A stretch of DNA of 64,000 nucleotides from Thamnidium elegans. Taxonomy: Eukaryota > Mucoromycota > Mucoromycetes > Mucorales > Mucoraceae. Positions 48,430-61,134 of this stretch are shown piece by piece; position 1 is the first letter of the stretch; every line of letters starts with the position of its first letter. The DNA lies in NCBI GenBank assembly GCA_025201345.1, contig JAIXMG010000016.1, positions 248,001 through 312,000 on the forward strand, given 5' to 3'. The notes under the pieces are model-generated. The model did not search any database. It was given only the letters and a program-made list of their open reading frames with translations, and was not told the DNA's origin. The translations under genes were made by a program, and so were the position numbers.

Positions 48430-49649
48430 AAAATGTAAGCTCGATTAGGTTCTATATATGAATATGTACAAAAAAATAACAGTACTGGGTTTATCCTTCC
48501 ATTTAAGCACTCTGGAAAATAAACCATTTTGGTCAAGGGTGCAAGATCATATCTTATTTCAGTGTGGGCCAAAAAACAATATAGCTAACAGCAATAATAC
48601 ATTACAAATTAAACATAAATAAACTGATATTGTTCTTTTTCGTTTAAATTCTGTCAACATTTCTATTGTCTTACCATTTACAGCGAACAAAATTAGTTAA
48701 TTTAAAAACGTGGGCCAAAAAAAAAAAAAGATACACGTTTGCCCACTAGTATCTACCCGCTAAATAATACATGTTCAATTGCCAACGATTAAGAAAGAAA
48801 GAAAGAAAGAAAAAAAAACACCAGGGAAAAAAGTTCATATATTAACCATGGTTCACAAAGAGCAGCTACAATTTGACATTATCAATTAATAACTAATAGT
48901 ATTTGGTGCCTGAAAAATAAAAACAGTTGTCAATGTGGCACATGGTAATACAAACATTTAAATCATTTTTCTTTTTGTTGTAAAAGAGAATTGAAATATA
49001 GTCTTTTTTTTTTTAAAACGCGTCAAGACCAGCTAATCTTTTTTTTTTATTATATAATACTTTTATTGATCTTCCAGTTGTACATTCCCAGTTACCTACG
49101 TGGGTAATAAAAAGTAGTTGTGTAACATTGTAATAAAATTCCATTTTAATGCAACCATAAATTAAAAAAAAGGTCTTGACTATATAAAACTCATTTGCTA
49201 TTCATTAAATCAACAAATAGAAGTCATCTACCTTACTTTTTTTTTTTTTTTTTTTTTTTTACTTTATATTTATATATAGGAGAAGCTATCAATATACAAT
49301 CTAAATACTTTCAAAAGTTATACACCAAAAGAAAAACGTAGTACATAATAAAAAATGTAACCTACTGTAAAGTTTATTTTAAAATAAAAGAGTTTGATTT
49401 TTTGGGTTAATAAATGTAATTTCGAGCCAATAAAAAGTTGCCATCAATTAAAACCTTGGACATGTTTTATTATTGGTTGAAAATTCAATAAGCATAACTC
49501 TTGTTTGCCACGTCAATTTGAGTTTACGCAGGGGAAATAGGAACTCAGATATATATATATATAACGGTTTCCCCCTTTCTTCTCTCTCTCTTTTTTTTTC
49601 CCCTTTACTTTCTTTTACATCTATTTTTTAAAAAAAATAAAATAAAAAA
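48430..49649. other. Gene-poor region upstream of calreticulin
   Basis: AT-rich. A GAAA microsatellite lies at 48794-48812 and a T tract at 49239-49260. The last ~100 bp have TA and CT-rich blocks and an A-rich leader running into the calreticulin ATG. Confidence 0.45.
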
Positions 49650-51068
49650 ATGAAGATTCCTACTATTGCCGCTGTTTTAGGTCTTGCTGCCGTTGCCACT
49701 GCTGAAGTTTTCCTTTACGAAACCTTCTCTGATGGAGAGGGATGGACCGAACGTTGGACACCTTCTGCTCATCGTGAAGATCTTGGTAAGCTTGAGGTCT
49801 CTGCTGGTGAATGGTACGCTGATCAAGCTGCCAACGCTGGTCTTCGTACCACTGAGGATTATCGTTTCTATGCTACCTCTACCAAGACCAAGCCTTTCAA
49901 CAACAAGGATAAGGATCTTGTTATTCAATTTGATGTCAAGAATGAACAAAATATCGATTGTGGTGGAAGTTACTTGAAGGTAAAAGATAATTACGCGTTT
50001 TTTTTTTTTATATATCGCATATACTGATATAAAATAATTTCTTTTTAGATCTTTGATGCTGAATTAGATCCCAAGGCTTTCAACGGTGATAGTAAATACA
50101 ACATTATGTTTGGTCCTGATATTTGTGGTCCCAAGGCTATTGTTCATGCTATTTTACAGTACAACGGTACCAACTATGACTTGAAGAAGACAGTTCTTGC
50201 ACCCAAGGACAGTTTGACCCATACCTATACACTTACCGTCAAGCCTGATCAAACCTATGAAATCTTGGTTGATGGAAAGTCTCAAGCATCTGGTTCTCTT
50301 CTTGAAGATTGGGATTTCTTGCCTCCCAAGACCATCAAGGACCCCTCTGCCTCTAAGCCTGAAGATTGGGTTGAGGAAGCCATGATTGACGATGAGACCG
50401 ATGAGAAGCCTGCTGGTTATGATGATATTCCTGAATTTATCGCTGACCCTTCTGCCAAGAAGCCTGAGGATTGGGATGATGATATGGATGGTGAGTGGGA
50501 AGCTCCTTCCACCGTCAACCCTGAATATTTAGGCCCTTGGACACCCAAGAAGATTGCTAACCCTCTCTATAAGGGTGAATGGGAACATCCTATGATTGAT
50601 AACCCCGAGTACAAGGTTGATAACGATATTTATGCTTATGACTTTGGTAATGTCGGTATTGATGTCTGGCAAGTTAAGTCTGGTACCATCTTTGATAACA
50701 TTCTTATCACTGATGATATCGAAGAGGCTCAAAAGGTTCGTGATGAGACCAAGGCTTCTCGCTCTGATGAAGAGGCTGCTTTAGCTGCTTATACTGAATT
50801 AAAGGCTGCTGAGGCTAAGGCAAAGGCTGATGCTGAAAAGCCCGCTGAAGAAGAGGAGGAAGCCCTTGAAAAGATCGATCTTGAATCTTTCGAAGCTCCT
50901 GTTGAAAATGTTAAGGTGCCTGAAGCTGCTGCTGATGCTGTCAAGCAAGCTGAAGCTGAAGAAGCTGCTGTTGTTATCGAAGAACCTGTTGCTGTTGTCG
51001 AAGAAGCTGTCGTAGTTGAAGAACCTGTCAAGGTTGAATCCAAGAAGCCTATCAAGGATGAGTTATAA
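49650..51068 (+). CDS. CALR: Calreticulin, ER lumenal chaperone
   Basis: Two exons (49650-49979 and 50049-51068; 1350 nt) encode 449 residues. A signal peptide (MKIPTIAAVLGLAAVATAEV) is followed by the lectin domain: GDGEGWTERW-like start, NEQNIDCGGSYLK and YNIMFGPDICGP. The proline-rich arm has P-type repeats (IKDPSASKPEDW, IADPSAKKPEDWDDDMDGEW) and G-type repeats (NPEYLGPW, NPLYKGEW, DNPEYK). Then IYAYDFGNVGIDVWQVKSG leads into an Ala/Glu/Val-rich tail. The C-terminus is KDEL and there is no membrane segment, so it is calreticulin rather than calnexin. It binds Ca2+ and monoglucosylated glycoproteins in ER folding. The tail has fewer continuous acidic residues than animal calreticulin. Codon bias is strong. 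Confidence 0.95.
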
Positions 51069-51895
51069 ACAACTTAAAAACCTAAAAAAAAAAAAAAAAA
51101 AATCTCTATAATGCTCTTAATCTCCCATTCCCTCCCCGAAATTGTAATTGCTCTTTTCTCTTTTTTTTTTTTTCTCCCACTCGCAATTTCTCATTATTCA
51201 TATTGTAATTAAATTAAAATAAATATTCCATTTTTTTAAAAAAAATAATAATAATCTTGTAAAATCTATTTCGTATTAATGGTTTAGTTTTCTGTAGCAG
51301 AAAGAATATGCTGTTAGAGATAAATTGACTCATAATATTATGATGGTAATGTAGTTATCAACTATGTTGATAGTTGAAGAACAAAATAACAGGATACAGA
51401 AAAAAAAAAAAAAAGGCTTGCTATCCGGCATTATGCTTTTATTGAAAAAAAAAAAAGACTAACACATGTAAAAAAAAAAATAGCTTTCAAACCAAATTTG
51501 GTAAAAACACGTAAAAAAAAATAGCTTTCAAACTAAATTTGGTAAAAACACGTAATCCGTGTGATACAAAGATTCGAAAGAATGGTAATAGGTGACGAAT
51601 TTTTCGGTAGAACGAATATACCGAAATGTTTACATTAAGTACAGAACATCATATAATGCCTCCTTAGAGAACAATATAAAGAGTAATATAAGCGATAAGT
51701 ATAGTATTTGAACAATTCATTGTAGAAATAAAATGTGCAAGCGATCTTTGGTGCATACAATTGTTATTGTTTATTGCATTTTATTTTTATTTTTAATGAC
51801 AGTCCAAAAAGGTATTTAAATGAGAAATCTTAATTACGATTTCCTTTTTTTTTTTCATTTTCTTCTTCTACATACACATATATAAAATACAAAAC
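51069..51895. other. Intergenic region with a short tandem duplication
   Basis: Includes the calreticulin 3' end (aataaa-like near 51220) and a 41-bp tandem repeat at 51481-51554. No gene is seen. Confidence 0.5.
51481..51554. repeat. 41-bp direct repeat, two copies
   Basis: The unit tagctttcaaaccaaatttg plus gtaaaaacacgta occurs at 51481-51513 and again at 51522-51554 with one C/T difference, separated by an A run. Confidence 0.9.
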
Positions 51896-53092
51896 ATGTT
51901 GGAATTATTCTCTAAAAGAAACTTTTCATTCGAACAAATTCCTGATTTAACTGGCAAGGTTGCTATTGTTACCGGTAGTAACACTGGTGTAAAGTATTTT
52001 TATCTTGTCAAAAAAATATATATATATTTGTGTATGCTCATTCCCGTTTTTCTAGATCGGTAAAGTATGTGCCAAAGAAATGGCTAGGAAAGGTTGTACT
52101 GTGTAAGTAGAATAAAAGCGCCTTTTTTCCTTTAAAAAAATTCAAACTGACCTGGTTTTTTTTTAGGATCCTTGCTTGTCGTAATCAAGAAAAGACCAAA
52201 GTTGTAATTGACGAAATTAAAACGGAGACAGGAAACCAAAACGTTGAATTTATCGCACTTGATTTAATGAAACTTGATTCAGTTACCAAATTTGCACAAG
52301 AGTTTAAATCTCGCTATAATCAACTTAATATCTTGATAAACAATGCAGGTGTCATGATTTGTCCCTTTGGTTTATCCGAAGATGGTAATGTGTAAATATA
52401 ATATATATGAATCCAAAAAAAACTAAAACTTGCTTTTTTTTTTAAAAGGTATCGAGACACAATTTGCTACAAATCATGTTGCACATTACTACTTGACCAT
52501 GTTGCTGTTACCCATTTTAGAGCAATCTGGTCCTAGTCGTATTGTTACTGTTAGTTCCTTGGCTCACAAAATTCCTTTTAAAAAATTGAATCTTGAGTCT
52601 ATCAGTGATCCTAAAAAGTATAACAGAGTGATTCATTACGCCAAATCTAAAGTAACTTTTTATTATTATTATTATTATTGATAACATGTATAACTTAAAC
52701 ATGGTTTTATGTAGACTTGTAATATTTTATTCACCAAAGAGCTCAGTAAACGTTTAGAAAACAAGGGATCCAATGTATACGTCAACTGTAACCACCCAGG
52801 CTCAGTTCAAAGTGAACTCTCTCGTCACATTGTAGGTCCCAGTTCAATTGGAGAATACATTTATAACAAGTTCTGTATCAGTACTGAAGACGGTGCTCTT
52901 ACACAACTTTATTTGGCTACCAGTCCTGAAGTCGAGGAAAAGAAGATTAGAGCTCAGTATTATGTTCCTTTCGCTAGTCCTGCAACCCCCGTGGGTGTTT
53001 CATCTCAACCTGAAGCTCCTTTAGAGTTATGGGAATTTACTGAGAATTTATTAAAGGAAAAGGTGGATGGATATACTGGTGCGCCTATTTAA
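51896..53092 (+). CDS. Short-chain dehydrogenase/reductase, retinol-dehydrogenase type
   Basis: Multiple exons with short introns encode about 315 residues. The Rossmann cofactor motif is TGSNTGIGK (split by intron 1), followed by ACRNQEKT, ALDLMKL, NNAGVM and TVSSLAHK; the active-site pair is Y-x3-K in HYAKSK, and the NHPGSVQSEL block follows. This arrangement matches the NADP-dependent retinol dehydrogenase/WWOX-like group, which acts on lipophilic alcohols or ketones. The substrate in this fungus is unknown. The first exon contains the N-terminal LFSKRNFSFEQIPDLTGK. The gene is convergent with the ATG11-like gene. Confidence 0.87.
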
Positions 53093-53209
53093 ATTTTTTT
53101 TTTCTTCTGTGTGTTTAATAAAAGGGTTTATTTAAAAATACAAAAAAAAAAAAAAAAAGGACTAAGATATTACAATATAATAAGATGTGTGTGTATGGTA
53201 TTTTTTTTT

Positions 53210-55061
53210 TTAGTATCCGTATGAAGACATCAAGTAAGGTGATTCCATAGACTAAAAAAAAAAAGAAGTTAAATCACATGTTTAACATACATATAAAAAG
53301 TGCTTACCTCCATAATACTAGTACGTGTTTTAAGACTAGAAATATTTGATAAAGCCTTTCTTAATAAATCAGGCAACGGGATATTAGGATCGAATTTTTG
53401 ATGGTCAGAATCTACTGAAACAGATAGTACATCATTTGCGATACGTTTAGCCGTTTTAAGCTCTTGTTGCAACTATATAAAATCATGTGAGTTAAAAGTA
53501 TACATACACATATAAAAGAGGATTACATTTGTTAATTCCTTTGTTTTCAACCTAGTTTCCTTTTTAAAGTTTGTGTATTCCAAAATGATCTTTTGATTTT
53601 GTTTATTCAATAAACTCAACTTTTGATCCCAATCCAATTTTTGGTTTGTAAACACACGATTTAATTCCTCAAAGGCAGTTTGATGTTTGATACGAACCAC
53701 TTGATTTTCATTTTCCAAGGTATCTGACAACTCTTGCAAGTTATTTTGGTGTTCAGCGATCAAGTTTTCGATTTTAGCTTGACATTGCATGGTCAATTGT
53801 TGATTCTCATTCATAAATAAGGATTTCAGTCTAGATTCACTCTTTTGAAACTTTTCTGTCAGTTGTAACAGTTTCGTTTGGTTGGTTTGTTTTAAACTCT
53901 CTACTTCTTGTTTTAAATCTTGCAGCATGGTTTGATGTAATTCGAATTCCTTGGTTCTGTCGAGATCCATTTGGCCCTTGAGTGCGTCAAAATGTGATAA
54001 TTTTTCAACATACGATTTCTTTTCGGATTCCAATGCGTGTATTAGTAATAGTAGTTCTTGGTTTTTACAAGTGTGTTCTGATTGTAGAGCGTCGGCTACT
54101 TGTTTTAACTGAGCTGTATGCTGGTTTTGTAAGGTAGATGTGATTTGACTGATCTCTGTTGATTTTTGAGACTCGAAATGTGTTAGTTGTTGTTTGTGGT
54201 CGGTACGTAACTGCTTTATTTCCTGTTGCAGCATACTGATGTCATGATCGTATTGTTCTTTGGAAATAACTGGCGGAGATGGCTGGTTACGAAAACGACG
54301 TCTATTGTGCTGAGGAAACGATTGAGGAAAAGTAGAAGAAACAGGTGAAGAAGGAGCACTCTTTGTTTCACGCAAAATAGATTCTTCTAATTTAGCAAAT
54401 TCTTGATCTTTTGCATGCATACGTTGATGAAATCCATTTAACCTTCTATCATACTTTTCTTGTTCGGTTTGTAAAGTCGCTTCGTATTGTTGTTTCCATT
54501 CCTGCTCCTTAATTTTATGATATTTTTCGGCATTTTGAATCTTGCTTTGGAATTCCTGAGTCTAAAAAAAAAAAAAAAAAAAGACGCTTTGATTTAAAAT
54601 GATGTTTTTTTTTTGTAAAGAATGACTTTACTTGATTGGCGTAGTTTCCCTCTATTTCTTCAATACGCTGTTCTTGTAATTGCAATTTACGCAATAACTA
54701 TGTAATTAGAATGTTTAATGTTACGGTTTTTTTTTTTGCATAGGCCCTAAATTAACTTTTTTTTTAATATATATTTACACTCTGCTTGTCTTTTTCATGC
54801 TTAATATTCAACTCTTCTATATATTTTCGATAATCTTGAGATGGACGCAATATCTAGTAAAAAAAAGGTAAATAAAAGATATATATAATTTCTGTAATAA
54901 CTTACAGATGTCTTTTCAAGTTCCCAATCTTTTGGTTGTTGATAAAAGAGGTTTGTATTCATATGACTAGTAGAAGATGCAACTTTCATGTCAGGTGTAA
55001 AATAATGCGAAGAAGTAGCGGAAGAAGGGAAAGAAGGAGAAAATCCCTATTTTTATATTCC

Positions 55062-55095
<34 letters not shown>

Positions 55096-56880
55096 TAAAC
55101 AGTTAAAAGGTCATGCAAAAAAAAAAAGAGATAAATATTGTGGCGTCTATGTAAACAGAAAGATATACATACCTTGGCACTTTCATTTTGATTGGTTTCA
55201 TTCAGTGATGAATTAGGCAAACCTTTTTCGATTGTTAGTTGTTATAAATAGATGTAGAAAATAAAACACAAAATACCTAGTTTAGATAAACCTATTCGAA
55301 TCCTTTTTGCCTCTCTTTCTAAACGTTGCGTTAATAGATTGGAAACATCACGAGTTGTTTGTTCGGTTGTTAATTTATTTGACTTTGATCGCTTATTCAT
55401 ATTTGATATACTACCAGCATAAAACGAGTGTACTATTTGAATATACTCTGATAAAAATGTTGACGTTAATTTATCTATATATTAAGCTTTTTTTTTTTAA
55501 AAAAAAAAAAAAAAATTACCTTCTACTTTTGCTCTGGTTACCATAACAATATTTTCCTCGGATTCATATATAGTACCAGTTGTGCAGATGATAGGTGGTT
55601 CATCCATATCTGCATAAATAAATATCAGTTTAAGGTGTTGAAATTTTATAGCGAAAAAAACTCACTTTGCATTTGAAAGGGTAAAATGACTTGGCTCTCT
55701 GTCGATAGCATATGTTGCTTATCTACGCATACTATTTCTTGTTCAAATCCTTTTCGGTAACTTTGTTCTAATTGTCCAAATTCACTAAATAAAGTCTGCA
55801 GTAAATTTGCATTTCCCTTGACTATCTATGACAAATTGTTTACCCTTAGAAAAAAAAATATACATCATTGTATGCATATTATTACGCTTTTTTTTTTTTT
55901 TTTTTTTTTTATAAATGTATATATATATAATATATACCTCTGTGTATTTATCTCTTCGCCATAATTCGATTAACAATATACCCTACAGTGTATAAATAAG
56001 AGTACCCTTTTTTTTTAATATGTATATATTTATATATACAAAAAAAAAAAAAAAAAAAAAAAAACGGAAACAAGGTTTAAAAAAAGACTTACATAACCAA
56101 CGATCACTCTCCTTGCAGTTGTACCGTTACCCTTTTCTATATCTCGTCTCAGTAACTTTATTTCTTTTTCCAACTCGGCTAATTTCGGATAAATTTTAGT
56201 TACAGATTCCTCCACTTGACTTATAGACTGCATGCAATGAATAAAGCTAGTGATGGAATCTTTCTTTTCTTGTCTGACTGATACCTCTGCTTGTTCAATA
56301 AATGCTTGATGAAAATAAAGAGTCTTTACTAAATCCATTAATTTATTCTTGCTTTGTATTGTAGAATATCGAATTGTGGTACTGTCCATCGATCTTGGAG
56401 GGCTAGGAGGTCCATTTAATTCCAAATAGAGCGAATCCTTTTTTTTCACCCTTTTTATCTGATGCAATATTTTCTTTTCGATCTCACACACAGTTTCTGT
56501 ACCACGACTGACTTCATTTTTTATTTTGGTTGCGTGTTGAATGGATAATTGCGATGATGCAAGTTGTGTGCTTAAATTGGTGGTCTGCTGATACAAATAG
56601 CTTACCTTGTTTTTTTGTTCCAGCGTCTCACTCACAAGTTGGTCATATTTTGTCATTATCAGATGCTTGCATTTCTCGAGCTCCTTGATTGGTACTAATT
56701 TACCAAGCGTCGTATTGGGATCAAGTTGTGTACTGTTACTGATATGGCATGCGCGAGGGTGCAATTGAATCGTTTGTAATAACTCAATATCTAAATCGAT
56801 ACTGGCTATTGAAATAGCGTGCTTTGCAAATTCTCTTTGTGCGATTCGATCAAATTTACTAATATTTTGATGTGCTGCTC

Positions 56881-56914
<34 letters not shown>

Positions 56915-57596
56915 TGTTATTTTACCAAACGACCCTCCTTTTTTTTTTATGTATAATTAATTAATACCTAATATGAGATTCTAGATTATTGAACGCTGCG
57001 TTTAGAGCTATTGTTTGCGCATTAATTTCACTTGTTAACTGGTCAATGGTAGAATATCGGCCGACGCAAACCTATTATATGGTGATTATTAAAGATAAGG
57101 GAGATATCTTTATCCTGTAAAAAAAAAAATACTTTCCTGGGTAATACGATGAACAGTATCTATAAATACTTGATCTTCATACACGGACATACTTTCTACT
57201 TGTTGTAAAGAAGGTAAATCAATATTTGGAGTTAATTTTATAGACCCAACGAGTTGTTGTACGCATGCAGGATTCTGCAATAGACGGCGATTAAATACGA
57301 CAATGGTATCATAAGTGTCACTTATTTTGGTATCTGATTCTTTTAATTGTACACCAGTGGCAGAGATAAATATCTGTTCCGAGTACTTGATATTGACCTT
57401 GACTTCTACTTTTTTCTTTATACTGTACAGTCTATTTTATTTATTTATTTTTTTAAAAAAAAAAGGTTAAGTACATGCGCATGTCAATGAATTAAAAAAA
57501 AAAAAAAAAAAAAAAAAAGTCTTACTCATTAGGCTCTGTTAAACTAGAGTTATCAAGTTCAAACTCGGTACCAGTTTCAGCTAATATAATTCTCAT
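53210..57596 (-). CDS. ATG11: ATG11/FIP200-like autophagy scaffold
   Basis: A many-exon gene (start 57596; last exon SMESPYLMSSYGY, stop at 53210). The N-terminus is ubiquitin-like with MRIILAETGTEFELDNSSL, KVEVKVNIKYSEQIF, then DTYDTIVVFNRRLLQNP, the segment where Atg11 and RB1CC1 read YDRRLL-like sequence. An Atg17-like helical region follows (RYSTIDQLTSEINAQTIALN; DRIAQREFAKHAISIASID). Long coiled coils then extend from about 55000 to 53500 (QEIKQLRTDHKQQLTHFESQ and similar). The protein would organise the autophagy initiation complex and selective-autophagy receptors. The junction near 57070-57160 does not splice cleanly: either a donor after EDQ (gtattt) is used or one base is missing. 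The C-terminal Claw/ATG11 domain is not obvious. Confidence 0.7.
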
Positions 57597-57717
57597 TTGT
57601 ATAATAAAAAGGCTTTTATTAAAGAAAGAAAAGAAACAAAACAAAAAAAAAACAAAAAAAAAAGATTTAATAGGATAAAGTCAGGTGTTTGCATGATTTT
57701 ATTAGTCCAATAAAAGA

Positions 57718-58949
57718 CTAATAAGATGATACAAAAAGATTATCCTTTTGAGCTCTTTCCAATTTACTTTCTCGTAAATGATACACTTTACGAAACTCTC
57801 GGAATTGTTTAACAAAACTCTCGTTATCCAAATTTCCATCCAAAAAGCTTTGCGCTACTGATTCTGATAACTCGTCTGATTCGTATGCACTGGCTTTAAG
57901 TCTTGTCAAGACTGTAGCAGCTGAAAATCTCTATTCTCGGGAGGACAGTTGATTAGAAAAAAAAAACTTATTTACATATGCACACAATAACAAAAACTTA
58001 CATGGAATGCTTCGTTCTGTAATTTCTCTTTTCTTTCAAATTCGAGTTTATCCATTTTAAATTTACTCTCTAAGCTTTCTACTTCTGATCGTAACTTAAG
58101 CAGTTGATCTTCTCTGCTCAAGTTTTTATCTATTACCGTAGCAACTTAGTTTATCCTTTACACTACATATATATATATATTTTTTAAAAAAAAAGACTTA
58201 CGTGCAAGTGTCTCGTTTCCACTTCTTAATTCCTCTTGAAACGTCTTCAAGTTCTTGACTCTATCTAAAGACTCGAAAAATATCTCAAACGCAGTTTCAT
58301 TTTGAACCAACTCTTCCATTTCTTCAGGACTACGAAAAATAAAAACATTATTACATGTATACTTGATTGTAAAACTCTTATTATTTTCTACCTCAATCTT
58401 GCAATAGTATTATACTCGGGATTACTAGGTATATTTGCAGGAATAGGTGGTGGTGGTCTAGAATTATATCTACACTTTAAAAAATTAATAAAAAAAAACC
58501 CCTCTTACATATTTTAATTATTACCCCTCTGTTGGCTGTTCGCTATTATTATTCTTTTTAGCTGGAGGTCTCGCCATAAACTCTTCTCGAATTTTCTTTA
58601 CCAACAAGCCTAAATTGGATTGCTGTGGTTGCCAACTAGGTAATGCGTCATGCATAATAACATCGCCTTCTACCCACGGATGACGCATACCGGTAGGTGT
58701 AAGGGTGATCACAGGTGGTTCTTCGGGGAAATGAGCTGGTAAATTAATCAATAGAAACGTATTATCCTCTGAACTCAATGGGACTTCATAAATTTGTCCA
58801 TCTACTGCTACATGTGTAGTGGGATTATGTGCTAATAAAGAATTTATTTGTTGTCTCTTCCTATATCGTTATTAAGTTTTTTTTTTATTTGATTGGGTAT
58901 ATATATATATATATATATATATTTGCTTTACTTACTGTTCTTGTGTCAT
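57718..58949 (-). CDS. VPS37: ESCRT-I subunit VPS37
   Basis: A multi-exon gene starting MTQEQKRQQINSLL, with a 14-nt first exon at 58949-58936. The N-terminal part (VDGQIYEVPLSSEDNTFLLI, PAHFPEEPPVITLTPTGMRH) is a UEV-like fold as in VPS37A. A proline-rich link (SRPPPPIPANIPS) follows, then the Mod(r) domain: EEMEELVQNETAFEIFFESL, VKNLKTFQEELRSGNETLA, FLDGNLDNESFVKQFREFRK and a C-terminal VYHLRESKLERA. The ESCRT-I complex sorts ubiquitylated cargo at endosomes. The gene lies 121 bp upstream of the ATG11-like start on the same strand. Confidence 0.85.
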
Positions 58950-59433
58950 GGTGTGTTAAAAGAAAAAAGGTAAAAAAAAAAAAAATACACCTGAACTTAA
59001 AATGAATATATATCAATGAGATTGCTCAAAATTTATGCGCGTCATAAAAAGAAGCAGCATACGATGAAATGGTTTATATTCCTAGCAAAATTCACTAAAA
59101 ATTATAGTTACCATAGCATTTAAATACATATCTTTTTGCGTTTAGAAAACAATGGGGTGATGCTTTTTGAACCATAAGTTTTGGGAGACGGTTACTACTT
59201 GATCATGTTGCAGCAGATATAATAATTTATTAAAAGCTGGGTTTTTGTACAATAATACAGAGTAAACACCAGGATCCTATATTATAATCAAAGAACAAAA
59301 TATAGATATACTTACATTAAAATAATTTACGTAGCTTAATATTAAATTTATTTATAAAGACATATATGTATTCAAGTTAGGATTCTAATAATCAAAACTG
59401 TAAATAACTACTTTGTTTGCACAAATCAAATAT
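58950..59433. other. Spacer between VPS37 and zinc-finger pseudogene
   Basis: Contains the VPS37 leader. No gene is seen. Confidence 0.4.
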
Positions 59434-60420
59434 TTAACGTTTCCTTCGTATCTTCTTGTTTAATCTAGCTTTTTTTTTTATCAAATGTATTTTCGCCAAG
59501 TGATACCTATAATTAGATCTATTCGAGTAAGTTCGGTTACATGAGGCACAGTAATTGTTTTCATCATCCCTGTCCGGAATAATATCGCGGTTGATCTGAA
59601 TTGCTCTATTCGTCAGTCTAGGCAGTACGATGCCATGAATCATGCACAAATGTATTTTATATGCTGTTTTATTCCTGTATACTTTGTCACAGGCTGTGCG
59701 ACGTTTGCCTATTTCGTCAGTAACTGATGTTTCGTTACGATGAACATAAATTGACAATACTTCAGCTGAAGGGAATTTTATATTGAGACAGCGAGACATA
59801 TGGAATCGATAGGAAGACAATGCTTTATAGGTTTGATTACAAACATTACAACGCTCGTTTAAAAGATCTGAAACAGGCGCGATATTTCTATTAACCCGTC
59901 GTCTCTAGGGTAAAGTCAAATTATGAAAATGAATGATATGGTATCGAGAACTTCTTCTGCTACAATATGTTTTTATCACATAAATTAAAATGATTATTTG
60001 GATCACTAATGTCTGGATTATCAGCATTCGACACATGTTTGACTCGTTTAGTGCCATCGATTTTATCGATATGAATTCGATGTAAACGTTTCGACAGAAA
60101 TACTTTTTGACAATCAGCGCACTATCTCTTATACTTCAGGTCTCTCTTACCTGAATTCCTACAATCTATTCCCTTGATAAAATTATGGATTTTCGTCAAG
60201 ATGAGAGGAAATTAAATGACATAAATAGGCTTTTCTGTGACAAAATGTTTTGGCGCATGTAACGCAATAATTATTGCGATCAGCTATCTTTGGTATCAAA
60301 TAAGAACAATAGGGGTGGTATTATATGATGGGCATTAGCCAAGTGTCTATAGTAGTTGTTCTTCGACTTGGATTTATAATTACATAAGGTACAGTAATTG
60401 TTTGGATCTTTGACATCAAT
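59434..60420 (-). pseudogene. Decayed copy of the C2H2 zinc-finger gene
   Basis: The longest open stretch (59434-59820) matches the 3' part of the gene at 38078-39470: AYKIHLCMIHGIVLPR, INRDIIPDRDDENNYCASCN and RTYSNRSNYRYHLAKIH. Upstream on the same strand the pieces CADCQKVFLSKRLHRIHIDK (near 60060-60125) and DPNNYCTLCNYKSKSKNNYY (near 60350-60420) match fingers 5 and 3 of the intact gene but are broken by stops and shifts. At least five fingers are recognisable in order. It is a non-functional paralogue. Confidence 0.8.
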
Positions 60421-61134
60421 AAAACATTAGACATTATAATACTGTAAAAACTTCAAATATACCAGGGTGTACATTCATGATAAATATAGCCAAAGTGGTG
60501 AACTTCTAAACTTTTTTTTCCCTTTGGAATATGTATGTTGACAGTCTAGTAAATAAACATATTAAACAAACAAACAAATAAAAGATGGGGCCACTATGTA
60601 ACATTAGGCCATAAACGACGGAGCTAGGACCTTGACTGGGTAGAATTATTTATCAGATTCGGATATTGTAAATTATCAGATCCAACAACTGGTGTTAGTA
60701 ACACATTATCTTTCTTTGATATCCTAAAAAAATGAGGGGATTATTTGTGCGTATAATATTGTGTATTAGAACTTCAATTGGTAAGTGATTTTATAGAAAA
60801 TAAAAAGTTACAACAAACTAAATGACACAGATAAATCGCACTATAATTTTATAAATATTACACCACACAATCTTTTTTTTTTTTTTTATGTACAGTCAAG
60901 CGATATGGTAACTCACACGGGCCAGTGTTACACAGTTAAAATACAACATGAAATGTGGATTCATATTTTCGTTTTATGATTAGTAAAGATGAATATAAAG
61001 CCGCAAATAAAAAAAAAATACAGATTCATTTTTTTAAAGTTAGAGTCGGCAACACAAAAAATAAATAATGGATAAATAAAATGACTCAATTTTTTTTTTT
61101 TTTGTTCTTTCCACTTCTTACTTTAAACTAAAAA
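60421..61134. other. Spacer before the MAPR gene
   Basis: AT-rich, with T runs at 60870-60888 and 61090-61103. No gene recognised; the last ~60 bp are pyrimidine-rich leader. Confidence 0.4.

Noticed and set aside
48490..48610. Possible third reverse-transcriptase tail (short frame with FWSRVQDHILFQCGP).
   Set aside because: The D-H-x3-F-x-C pattern is suggestive, but it is under 30 codons, stops on both sides and does not match the two better relics at DNA level.
49677..51055. Alternative-frame ORFs over calreticulin.
   Set aside because: They follow from the GCT/GAA-rich codon use of the real gene.
49650..51068. Calnexin assignment.
   Set aside because: There is no membrane segment and the protein ends KDEL, so calreticulin fits better.
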